DNA from: SZUA-36 sp964650905
Lineage (GTDB): Bacteria; Pseudomonadota; Gammaproteobacteria; Xanthomonadales; SZUA-36
Direction: 5' to 3'
Assembly: GCA_964650905.1 (NCBI GenBank)
Contig: CAZYVH010000060.1
Span: 1 to 18,926 of the forward strand
DNA: 18,926 bases
The notes under the pieces are model-generated. The model did not search any database. It was not told the DNA's origin and worked only from the letters and a program-made list of their open reading frames with translations. Made by a program: the position numbers and the translations under genes. Below, in pieces: positions 1-7,228 of this stretch. Numbering within the stretch: position 1 is the first letter of the stretch; every line of letters starts with the position of its first letter.

Positions 1-905
1 GCCGAGATGTCAAACCAGTGTGCGGTCGCAAGTTGATTGGCCGACCAGCGGGTGATGGGTGGTTCGGTCTTCAGCCCGAGCAGTCGCCAGGTGGTTTCCA
101 TGACTGCACCGGCCGTCACCGCAAGCGCTGGTGAAATGGCCTGGATGTCCACCTCGATACCGGCTGCATTGAGCAGGCCCGTGATAACATCCCCCTGGCT
201 TCTTGGTTCGTCATTGGAAATGAAATAAGTCTTGGCACCGACAACTTCCGGATTGGTCCCGAGTTTGTCCAGCGCCAGCAAATGGGCCCTGGCGGCATTT
301 TCCACGTAGACGGTATCGATCAGCTTGTTTGGCCCCGGCAACTTCAGGTGGCCACTTTTTGCGCGCTGTAAAAGGCGTGGCAGCAGGTGGTTGTCCCCTG
401 GCCCCCATATCAGGTGCGGACGCAGGGAGACTGTGTGCAGGGAGGGGCCATCGGCAGCCATCACCGCCTGTTCCGCGAGCGCCTTGCTGGCTGGGTAGTG
501 GGCTCCAAAATGCTGCGCATAAGGCAGGCTTTCATCACCGCCCTCGATGTCACCACCCGCGTGGACCACGCTGGGCGATGAGGTGAATACCAGCTTGTCC
601 ACCGTATTTTTACGACAGGCCGCGATCACGTTTTGAGTGCCGCTTATATTGGTGTTGAAGTAATCATCCCGGCTACCCCAGGCACCTGCCTTACCGGCTG
701 TGTGGATGACGGCATTGCTCCCCCGCAGTGTGTCGTTAAGACGTGTGGAATCCGTGACACTTGCTGTCACCACGCTGGCACCGAGCGTCTCAAGCTGCGC
801 ATTGGCACTGCGCTGGTAGGCGATGACCTCATCACCACGCGCCAGCAACTGACGGCAGATCGCGCTGCCGAGGAAACCGCCGCCACCTGTAACAAGAACT
901 TTAAT
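1..905 (-). CDS. oleD: OleD, NADPH-dependent 2-alkyl-3-oxoalkanoate reductase (3' end cut by window edge)
   Basis: Short-chain dehydrogenase/reductase of the extended type. In the olefin pathway OleD reduces the beta-keto acid made by OleA to a beta-hydroxy acid with NADPH. My translation of the minus strand is open from base 905 to the edge (301 codons). It starts with the Rossmann motif VTGGGGFLG (residues 5-13), has the serine region TSSPS (108-112) and the catalytic pair Tyr137/Lys141 in YPASK. The last visible residues, HWFDIS, lie near the usual C-terminus, so perhaps 30 residues are missing. No ATG, GTG or TTG lies between the oleC stop and the Rossmann motif. The only sensible start is ATT at 905-903, where homologues have ATG. 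A strong Shine-Dalgarno sequence sits 8 nt upstream. It is the last visible ole gene and directly follows oleC. Confidence 0.93.
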   Translation of the reverse strand, partial: MKVLVTGGGGFLGSAICRQLLARGDEVIAYQRSANAQLETLGASVVTASVTDSTRLNDTLRGSNAVIHTAGKAGAWGSRDDYFNTNISGTQNVIAACRKNTVDKLVFTSSPSVVHAGGDIEGGDESLPYAQHFGAHYPASKALAEQAVMAADGPSLHTVSLRPHLIWGPGDNHLLPRLLQRAKSGHLKLPGPNKLIDTVYVENAARAHLLALDKLGTNPEVVGAKTYFISNDEPRSQGDVITGLLNAAGIEVDIQAISPALAVTAGAVMETTWRLLGLKTEPPITRWSANQLATAHWFDIS

Positions 906-2594
906 TTAATGAGCCTCCTTAAGCTTTCCGGCAGCCCATACGGCCAGCTTTTCCCGGCCGATCTTGGCGTTGTGGCGGATGTCAACCGGGAAGGCTTTAT
1001 GAAAAAGTATCTGCCGGACTTCATCGGTCAATGGATTATTACACCCGATCTGCAGCAGGTCGGTCCGGATACGTTCACGCCGGTGACGACCCGGTCTTCT
1101 CAGTAACTCGACACATAATACCGGTACCTGGTAACCGCGTGTGCCGATGCCCACAAGGGCGGTGCGCGCCACCTCGGGGTGGGTGTTGAACACGGCTTCG
1201 ACCTGGTCCGCGTAGAGCGTCTGGTCTGTGGTCATGACCCTTTGGGATTTGCGGCCACAGTACCACAGCATACCCTCAGTATCGATATAACCGACATCGC
1301 CCATACGGTGCCAGATTTGCCCTTCATCATCGACTATCTTTGCAAGCCGGGATTGCTCATCACGCCGCCAGTAGGTATCGGTCGAGGTGGGGCCGTTGAC
1401 GACGATTTCACCACTGACACCGACAGGTAACGCTACCGTGTCTGCAAATGATGGCAGCGAATGATCTGTCACCGCGATGATCCTGATCCGGTTGGGCGCC
1501 ACCGGCCGGCCGATACAGATACCTTCACCTCTGGCGGTTCGACGTTCAATATCGGTATTCAATTGCCGGCCGGAAATATTGGCCACCGGCAGGCATTCGG
1601 TCGCGCCATAGGGTGTGAATACATCCGCCCCGTCCGGCAATGCCTTTTGAACACGGCGCAGTGTTGCGACTGGCATGGCGGCACCGGCCGATATGACACG
1701 CCGTACGCCTCGAAGTTTGATATTGTTGGCTTCGGTATAACGGCCCAGCACGTTGAGGAGCGCGGGTGAGCCAAAAATATTGGTCACCGAAAAACGTTCG
1801 ATGGTTTTGACCAGCAGACGCGGGTCGGCTTTTGCCGGCCGGGTTGGATCCATCCACGGCACAACGGTGGTCATACCCATGGCCGGGTCGAATAGCGCAA
1901 AGGGTGGAAATGTCGGCAGGTCAACCTCGCCCGCATGGATATCAAAGGCGGCGCGGAGCATTGCCACCTGGGACATAAAGTGCCTGTGACGGTAAACCAC
2001 ACCCTTGGGAATACCGGTACTGCCTGATGTGAACAGGATGGCAGCCATTTCGCCTGCTTGTGTGTCGGTCAATACCGTACCCGTGCTTCTTTGCCCGAGT
2101 GTGCGGAGCTGCTTGGTATTCAATCCCCCCCAGCCAAGTTTTGGTCCTGAGGTCACGAGTTTTGCGCCCCTGGCCCAGCGCAAAACCTGGCGCGCAAGCT
2201 GCGCCTTGCCGACACCGATGAAAGCCTGGGGCGCGGCCTCAGCCAGGCAGGTTTTCAACACCCTGAGACCGATCCCAGGGTCGATCAGCACGGGTACCGC
2301 GCCGATTTTGAAAAGTGCGAAAAAAAGTGCGAAGAAATCCAGACCCGGTGTCAGCATCAATGCGCAGCGGGTACCGCGATCGATGCCATATTCGAGCAAC
2401 CCGCGGGCGTAATCATCAGATAGCTCATGTAATGCCGAATAACTTGCGTCTTCATACTGGACACTGTCACCGCGTTTGGAAACGGGGTAGTGGATGGCAA
2501 TATTATTGCCCTGTTGTGCTGCCTGTGTGGCCAGGGCTGCCGCGATGTTGCACGTTTTGATATTGCCTGTCTCGATGTTGTATACCTCAGGCAT
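906..2594 (-). CDS. oleC: OleC, beta-lactone synthetase (AMP-dependent ligase family)
   Basis: Acyl-adenylate-forming enzyme of the ANL superfamily, 562 residues from the ATG at 2594. OleC uses ATP to activate the beta-hydroxy acid from OleD and closes a beta-lactone. The sequence shows the phosphate-binding loop TSGSTGIPKG (189-198), the adenine/Mg motif YGATE (329-333), the hinge region GYIDTEGMLWYCGRKSQRV, and a basic C-terminal stretch ending near KIGREKLAVW that would carry the C-domain lysine. The chosen ATG is preceded by GAGG and overlaps the oleB stop by 8 bp; longer upstream extensions read back through oleB and look unnatural. The stop codon TAA is immediately followed, in the same frame, by the ATT start of oleD. 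Cytosolic; OleB, OleC and OleD are known to assemble together in Xanthomonas. Confidence 0.94.
   Translation of the reverse strand: MPEVYNIETGNIKTCNIAAALATQAAQQGNNIAIHYPVSKRGDSVQYEDASYSALHELSDDYARGLLEYGIDRGTRCALMLTPGLDFFALFFALFKIGAVPVLIDPGIGLRVLKTCLAEAAPQAFIGVGKAQLARQVLRWARGAKLVTSGPKLGWGGLNTKQLRTLGQRSTGTVLTDTQAGEMAAILFTSGSTGIPKGVVYRHRHFMSQVAMLRAAFDIHAGEVDLPTFPPFALFDPAMGMTTVVPWMDPTRPAKADPRLLVKTIERFSVTNIFGSPALLNVLGRYTEANNIKLRGVRRVISAGAAMPVATLRRVQKALPDGADVFTPYGATECLPVANISGRQLNTDIERRTARGEGICIGRPVAPNRIRIIAVTDHSLPSFADTVALPVGVSGEIVVNGPTSTDTYWRRDEQSRLAKIVDDEGQIWHRMGDVGYIDTEGMLWYCGRKSQRVMTTDQTLYADQVEAVFNTHPEVARTALVGIGTRGYQVPVLCVELLRRPGRHRRERIRTDLLQIGCNNPLTDEVRQILFHKAFPVDIRHNAKIGREKLAVWAAGKLKEAH
914..920 (-). 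promoter_or_regulatory. Strong Shine-Dalgarno of oleD, inside the end of oleC
   Basis: Read on the minus strand this is AAGGAGG, a near-perfect anti-16S match, followed by 8 nt and then the ATT codon at 905-903. It lies in the last codons of oleC. The spacing is ideal for ATT as start codon, and it is the main evidence for that start. Confidence 0.75.
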
Positions 2595-3501
2595 GGGCCT
2601 CAAAAAATTTGCAGATGACGTTGACGAGTCCCTGGCCGGCATCTTCCAACAGGTAGTGGCCGCAATCCGTGTAGCGGTGTACCTCGGCATCCGGAAAAAG
2701 TGCCTGCCAGCGTTGCAAAAAGTGCAGGTCGAAAACAAAATCCTGTTCACCCCAGGCCAACAGACAGGGTTTGTCTGCAAAATCCGGCAGGCACTCTTCT
2801 GTGGTCTTGACGATTGCATACGCTGGGTCGCCAGGCGCCAGCGGTATGTCCTGTACAAAACGCAGCGTTGCAATACGGTTACGCCACGAGTCATAAGGGC
2901 CGGTATAACCTTCACGCACCGCCTTGCTCACCGGTTTTCTGAAGGCCACCCGCGCGGCAATCCCCGAGAACGCATTCAGCCCCCGTACCAGCAATGGACC
3001 GAGGACGGGGCTGCGCGCCAGTTTCAGGGCAATCGGTAATTTTTTCTCCGGCGGCAAGGGGAAGGCTGCCGTATTGGTAATGACCATGCTGCTAACCGTA
3101 TCCGGTTGTTTGGATGCCCAACCCAGACCGATCATGCCGCCCCAGTCGTGTAGCACCAGGTGTATGGCCGATGTTGGCGAGATGTGACTCACCAGTGCAT
3201 CGAGGTCAGAAATCCTTTGCGCCAGGGTGTAGGAATAATCCTTGTCAGCAGGCTTGTCGGACAGACCGCAACCGATATGGTCCGGTACGATACAGCGGTA
3301 ACGGTCACGTAAAGCAAGCACCAGCTTGCGGTAATAAAATGACCAGGTTGGATTGCCGTGCAGCATCAGTATGATGGGCGCTTGTGCAGGACCCTCATCC
3401 AGGAAATGCATACGCTGCCCGGCAATGTCGAGCCAGTTGGATTTAAACGGATAGAGTTTTAACGGAGCCTGGTACACGCCGGTGTGGGGGCTACCAGACA
3501 A
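2587..3501 (-). CDS. oleB: OleB, beta-lactone decarboxylase (alpha/beta hydrolase)
   Basis: Alpha/beta hydrolase of the haloalkane-dehalogenase-like group, 304 residues if started at TTG 3501. OleB removes CO2 from the cis-beta-lactone to give the cis-olefin. Visible residues are the oxyanion-side motif HGNP (48-51), the nucleophile Asp119 in LHDWGG (where esterases carry serine), the acid region GEQD (251-254) and the catalytic His282 in CGHYLLED. There is no in-frame ATG near the expected N-terminus. The TTG at 3501 overlaps the end of oleA by 11 bp; a GTG at 3477 would lie just after it. The longer frame reading back to 3600 runs inside oleA and is not like the family. The exact start is therefore uncertain, the gene identity is not. 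Confidence 0.92.
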   Translation of the reverse strand: MSGSPHTGVYQAPLKLYPFKSNWLDIAGQRMHFLDEGPAQAPIILMLHGNPTWSFYYRKLVLALRDRYRCIVPDHIGCGLSDKPADKDYSYTLAQRISDLDALVSHISPTSAIHLVLHDWGGMIGLGWASKQPDTVSSMVITNTAAFPLPPEKKLPIALKLARSPVLGPLLVRGLNAFSGIAARVAFRKPVSKAVREGYTGPYDSWRNRIATLRFVQDIPLAPGDPAYAIVKTTEECLPDFADKPCLLAWGEQDFVFDLHFLQRWQALFPDAEVHRYTDCGHYLLEDAGQGLVNVICKFFEAHA

Positions 3502-4507
3502 TCTCTGCCATGGAACAATTGAGACCTGAACCGATCCCCAACAGGGCCACGCGGTCACCGCGCTTGATTTTCCCCATGGCAACGGCCTTTGCCAGTGCAA
3601 TGGGTACCGATGCCGGGCCGATGTTGCCCAGGTCGGGGTAAATTCTTTGCACCCTGTCCGTGTCCAGACCGAGCAATTTCATCAGGGATTCGGTATGCGA
3701 TTTGCTTACCTGGTGAATGATGAACTGGTCCAGTTCCGCGACCACCCAGCCAAGCGCTTCGCGCGCAGCGGCAAACGTTTTGGTGGCCAGTTTAAGGCCT
3801 TCCGTTAATAATACCCTGGTGTCCGTGACCATGCGATCCATCTGTCCGTAACAGAGTTTATTAAATTCAGTTGCCGCACGGGTTACGCTGCCCCGGTAGG
3901 TATGGCCCTGTGGCACCAGGTCACGTCTTGACATGACCATGGCGGCCGCCCCCGAACCCAGTGTCAAAGAAGCAAATTCTGCGCGAAACTGTGCTTCCTT
4001 GACGTCTGGCTGTAACAGGCGATTGATCGTCGCCTCGGTGATCGGTCCACTGGACTCGCCATCGACAATCAGTGCGTAAGCAATTTCTCCGCGCTCCAGC
4101 ATCCTGGCGGCGATATCCATGCCGTTCAGAAAAGCCAGGCAGGCGTTACCGATGTCAAAATTCAGACAGCTCTCATGCAGACCGAGATTACCGTGCACCA
4201 GACAGGCTGTCGACGGCTCCAGGTAATCCCGGCAAACCGAAGTGTTGATCAGCACACCGATCTCAGAGCGTTCGATACCGGCCTCTGAAATGGCTTCTTC
4301 AGCTGCCAGCGTGGCCGCATCGGAAGGCCGGGTACCGTTGTTCCAAAAGCGGCGGGCGTTGATACCGGATATCTCCTGTAACAGATTAGGTCGGATTCCC
4401 AGTCGTTTCATTGCCGGGCGCAATCGCTCACCTATTTGTTTCGAAGTCATCCGTATGGGTGCTTCAATGGCAGCAATTGATTGAATAACAACGTTTTTAA
4501 ATTGCAT
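3491..4507 (-). CDS. oleA: OleA, acyl-CoA condensing thiolase-fold enzyme
   Basis: Thiolase-superfamily enzyme related to FabH. It joins two fatty acyl-CoAs by a non-decarboxylative Claisen condensation into a 2-alkyl-3-keto acid, the first step of olefin synthesis. The ATG at 4507 gives 338 residues beginning MQFKNVV, the length I recall for Xanthomonas campestris OleA. Key residues are present at matching positions: Glu97 in RDYLEPSTA, the nucleophile Cys123 in NACLAF, His265 in IIHQVS and Asn295 in GNIGPASVP. These equal Glu117, Cys143, His285 and Asn315 of the tagged X. campestris enzyme after subtracting 20. The C-terminal GSGLNCSMAEIVW is also family-typical. A TTG start 12 nt further upstream is possible but has no family support. 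First gene of the ole operon. Confidence 0.96.
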   Translation of the reverse strand: MQFKNVVIQSIAAIEAPIRMTSKQIGERLRPAMKRLGIRPNLLQEISGINARRFWNNGTRPSDAATLAAEEAISEAGIERSEIGVLINTSVCRDYLEPSTACLVHGNLGLHESCLNFDIGNACLAFLNGMDIAARMLERGEIAYALIVDGESSGPITEATINRLLQPDVKEAQFRAEFASLTLGSGAAAMVMSRRDLVPQGHTYRGSVTRAATEFNKLCYGQMDRMVTDTRVLLTEGLKLATKTFAAAREALGWVVAELDQFIIHQVSKSHTESLMKLLGLDTDRVQRIYPDLGNIGPASVPIALAKAVAMGKIKRGDRVALLGIGSGLNCSMAEIVW

Positions 4508-4683
4508 TTCTGTCCGCAATGGTGAGGTATGAGCGCGGGTCTTGAGCGCGGAAAACGATCGTTGGTATTGTAGCTTATGCGTGTGATGGCGGCTACAGGG
4601 TTTCTTTGCTTACAAAACGTTTAGACTCAAGTTATTATTCTGGACAGGCGCGCCTATAAAGGCGTTGTAGTGGACAGGATGGT
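4508..4683. promoter_or_regulatory. Divergent control region between oleA and the phosphopantetheinyl transferase gene
   Basis: This 176-bp gap must hold the promoters of both directions. Towards oleA there is a -10-like TACAAT (minus strand, 4572-4567) without a convincing -35 box. Just after it lies the 10-bp palindrome AACGATCGTT (4554-4563). Two direct copies of TGAGCGCGG lie at 4530-4538 and 4543-4551, 13 bp apart. On the other side, TGGACAGG is repeated at 4641-4648 and 4671-4678; the second copy provides the ribosome site of the transferase gene. No strong sigma-70 promoter is evident for either gene. Confidence 0.4.
4651..4664 (+). other. Small hairpin in the leader of the phosphopantetheinyl transferase gene
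   Basis: CGCCT-ATAA-AGGCG forms a perfect 5-bp stem with a 4-nt loop, between the two TGGACAGG copies and 19 nt before the ATG at 4684. It is too weak for a terminator and has no T tract; any regulatory role is speculative. Confidence 0.3.
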
Positions 4684-5427
4684 ATGGGGACAAATGCAGG
4701 ACAAATATTGGGGCCGGATTCTTTCAGCCCGCGTCAACTCCCGTTGCGGCACCTCGAGTGTCCAAAAGGTCATGCTGTGCACTTGTGGCACCTGGATCTT
4801 AATCACTTATCCAACCCGCTTGATCCGGACGCCAAAACCCGATCCAGTGATCTTCCTGTTCTTCAGCAACGTGCTGTCAGACGTTTTTATCTGCGTCTTC
4901 TACTCGGCGCGTACCTGGATTTACCCGGTAAAGACATTCACATCATCCGCAAGGTCAAGGGCAGACCGGAGTTGGGCTCAACGCAGGGAGGGGGGCAGAT
5001 CAATTTCAGTGTGTCACGCAGTGCCGGCTGCTACCTGATCGGCATAAGCAGCGGGGCGCCCATCGGTGTGGACCTGGAAGTTGCCACGCGCCGTGCGGGC
5101 AGGCCGCTGGCCCTTGCCGAACGCTATCTGAGTGGTGTTGAAACAACGGCGTTGTCAAAACTTGAAGGTGATGAATTGCAACGCGCTTTCATGCACACCT
5201 GGTCATGCAACGAGGCTATCGTCAAGGCCATTGGTACGGGTATCGCCAACCAGTTGTACCGCTTCTCGGTGGATGTCAATCCGGCCAGGCCACCGGCGGT
5301 CCTGTCGATGCTGGATGATGACCCCGGCGCATGGAAACTGGCCACGGCGCAACCGGCAACGGATGCAATCGCTGCAGTTGCAGTGCGTCAACCGGGTGTG
5401 GTGCTCGAAGGGTTCAGCCTCGCATAG
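4684..5427 (+). CDS. Sfp-type 4'-phosphopantetheinyl transferase
   Basis: Enzyme that moves the phosphopantetheine arm of coenzyme A onto a serine of carrier proteins. The 247-residue length fits the Sfp/EntD-type class. Motifs in order: KGRPEL (about 92-97), FSVSRS where the family has FNxSHS, the Mg-binding GVDLE (Asp130, Glu132), and WSCNEAIVKAIGTG with Glu177 and Lys181. In this last motif the usual lysine before Glu-Ala is an asparagine and the residue after the tryptophan is serine, so it is slightly off consensus. The ATG at 4684 is preceded by AGGA at suitable spacing. It is divergent from oleA and tail to tail with the acyltransferase gene, 3 bp apart. The Ole route uses CoA esters, so its carrier-protein target is probably elsewhere, such as a polyketide, peptide or fatty acid synthase. 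Confidence 0.88.
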   Translation: MGTNAGQILGPDSFSPRQLPLRHLECPKGHAVHLWHLDLNHLSNPLDPDAKTRSSDLPVLQQRAVRRFYLRLLLGAYLDLPGKDIHIIRKVKGRPELGSTQGGGQINFSVSRSAGCYLIGISSGAPIGVDLEVATRRAGRPLALAERYLSGVETTALSKLEGDELQRAFMHTWSCNEAIVKAIGTGIANQLYRFSVDVNPARPPAVLSMLDDDPGAWKLATAQPATDAIAAVAVRQPGVVLEGFSLA

Positions 5428-5430
5428 CGG

Positions 5431-5988
5431 TTAGTGCCTCACACGGATCAGGCTGGTCTTTTCAGGGTGCTTGCCTAGTCTGTTTTTATAGAATTCACGG
5501 ATCAGTCTGAAGTCTGCCTCGATATCATCCCCCGGCATGAAAGCCCCACCAATACCCACCTGCTTGTGACCAAAATCCAGGTAGCCCATCACGATCGGAA
5601 CCCCGGCGGCCTTGGCGATACGGTAAAAACCGGTCTTCCAGTGATCGGTTTTACTGCGTGTGCCCTCCGGGGCCAGCGCAAAAACAAGCCTGTCGGAGTT
5701 CTCGAACGCATCGGCAATTTGCCGTATCAGGTTCGCAGAGTAGCCGCGCCGGACCGGTTCACCACCAAGCGCCCGGAAAAACCAACCCCAGGGCCAGAAA
5801 AACAAGGTGTGTTTGCCGAAGTAGCGGACATTGAGTTGCATCGCCCAGTTGGCCAGGATGCCCAGTGGAAAATCCCAGTTGCTGGTATGTGGTGCGGCAA
5901 TCACCACGTATTTGGCCGTGTCCGGATAGTCCGCGTGGAGCGTCCAGCCGAGGGTTTTGAGTATCCATTTGGACAAGCATGCAAGCAT
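5431..5988 (-). CDS. Small PlsC-type 1-acylglycerol-3-phosphate acyltransferase family protein
   Basis: Acyltransferase with the PlsC/LPLAT fold, 185 residues, somewhat shorter than PlsC itself. The catalytic box HTSNWD is present (His34, Asp39), and the substrate-binding motif EGTRS lies at 108-112. A hydrophobic, tryptophan-rich stretch (LFFWPWGWFFRALGG, about 62-76) suggests membrane contact. It likely moves an acyl chain from acyl-ACP or acyl-CoA to a lysolipid-like or other hydroxyl acceptor; the acceptor cannot be told from sequence. The ATG at 5988 fits the family N-terminus. It lies 31 bp after the MFS gene on the same strand and is probably the last gene of that operon. Its position near the ole operon may reflect a lipid-related neighbourhood, but this is inference. 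Confidence 0.85.
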   Translation of the reverse strand: MLACLSKWILKTLGWTLHADYPDTAKYVVIAAPHTSNWDFPLGILANWAMQLNVRYFGKHTLFFWPWGWFFRALGGEPVRRGYSANLIRQIADAFENSDRLVFALAPEGTRSKTDHWKTGFYRIAKAAGVPIVMGYLDFGHKQVGIGGAFMPGDDIEADFRLIREFYKNRLGKHPEKTSLIRVRH

Positions 5989-6019
5989 GTGCGGATTTTA
6001 CGCCCAAAAACCCATGGAT

Positions 6020-7228
6020 TCAGGCTTCAGACGGAAACTTGCCGACATCCTTCAAGGCCCAGAATTTAAGCAACAGGGTCGCACCCAACGCACACGTGGC
6101 GGAAAAAGTGAACGCATGGGTGGCGCTGAAATGCTGATAAATCTCGCCGAACACCACCGAGGCCGGTAACAACAAAATCCCCGTTGTGAGGTTGAACCAA
6201 CCAAAAGCTGTACCGAGCATATCGGTGGGTGCGAGATCGGCAACCAGGGCTTTTTCCACACCTTCAGTGGCGGCCATAAACACACCATAGCAGGCAAAAA
6301 GTACCAGTAAAGCAGTTATTGAGCCGGGCTGTATGAATCCCAGTACCAGGTAGAATAAGCCGTAAACCAGCCAGCCACCGATGATCAGGCCAGCGCGCCC
6401 GATACGGTCTGACAACGACGACAGTGGTGTTGAGAGCAGCATGGCGACAAACGCGACCATTGCCCAGGCCAGTGGCACCTGTGCCTGCGACATACCCAGT
6501 TCACTGGCGCGCAAGAGCAGGAACATGTTGGAGGCATTGCCGAGGGTAAATATTGCCAGTACCACCAGGTAGCGTTTATACACCGGCGGCAATCCCGCCA
6601 AACGCCAACTGAACGGAACCCTTTTCAACACAGGCTTTTCCTCGATGGGTTCTTTTATCGACAACGCCAGTAATGTGCAGATGACGGCCGGGACCACTGC
6701 GATCAGGATAACCTCAGTGAGTGTCCAACCCAGACCCAGCAACAGAGCCGCTGCCAGCGGGCCTAACACGCCGCCGGCATTATCCATCGCCCGGTGTACC
6801 CCAAAGGCAAGACCGCGTGTTTCGTTTGTGACGCTGACCGCTATCAGTGCATCTCTGGGCGAACTGCGTAACCCTTTGCCAATCCGGTCGGCAAAACGTA
6901 GCGCCATCACGATCGGCCAGCTCGCAGCCAGGGCAATCAGGGGCCGGGCAAAACCGGCCAGGGAATAGCCACCGATAATCCACGGTCTGGCGATACGGGT
7001 ACGGTCGAATATCACCCCGGAAAACAACTTGAGTAGGGCGGCCGTAGCTTCGGCAACACCTTCGATTGCACCCAGTGCACGTGGACCCGCCAACAGTACC
7101 GAGGCGAGATAAAGCGGCACCAGCGGGTAGATCATTTCCGATGCCGAATCATTGAACAGGCTGATTAAGCCGACCAGCCAGATGGTACGGGGCAGACTGG
7201 TCAGCTTATGGAAATAGCTGCTTTTCAA
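6020..7228 (-). CDS. Major facilitator superfamily transporter
   Basis: A 402-residue, highly hydrophobic polytopic inner-membrane protein of the size of 12-helix MFS carriers. The first cytoplasmic loop carries the motif-A-like FADRIGKGLRSSPRDALI, followed by GVHRAMDNAGGVLGPL. A second motif A, LSDRIGRAG, lies in the second half, as expected from the internal duplication. The substrate cannot be predicted; the family includes many drug and metabolite exporters. The start is TTG at 7228, whose TTGA overlaps the stop codon of the upstream cation transporter. GAGAG lies about 8 nt upstream. The next in-frame ATG falls after the first helix has begun, so TTG is preferred. Translation is likely coupled to the upstream gene. 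Confidence 0.88.
   Translation of the reverse strand: MKSSYFHKLTSLPRTIWLVGLISLFNDSASEMIYPLVPLYLASVLLAGPRALGAIEGVAEATAALLKLFSGVIFDRTRIARPWIIGGYSLAGFARPLIALAASWPIVMALRFADRIGKGLRSSPRDALIAVSVTNETRGLAFGVHRAMDNAGGVLGPLAAALLLGLGWTLTEVILIAVVPAVICTLLALSIKEPIEEKPVLKRVPFSWRLAGLPPVYKRYLVVLAIFTLGNASNMFLLLRASELGMSQAQVPLAWAMVAFVAMLLSTPLSSLSDRIGRAGLIIGGWLVYGLFYLVLGFIQPGSITALLVLFACYGVFMAATEGVEKALVADLAPTDMLGTAFGWFNLTTGILLLPASVVFGEIYQHFSATHAFTFSATCALGATLLLKFWALKDVGKFPSEA

Noticed and set aside
633..1106. Plus-strand open frame of 157 codons opposite oleC and oleD
   Set aside because: It is antisense to well-supported ole genes, has no recognisable domain and only reflects their codon pattern.
2494..3039. Plus-strand open frame of 181 codons opposite oleB and oleC
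   Set aside because: Antisense shadow crossing the boundary of two real genes; no family features.
4647..4654. GGCGCGCC palindrome as a regulator site
   Set aside because: A short GC-only palindrome is expected by chance, and it partly overlaps the hairpin already described.
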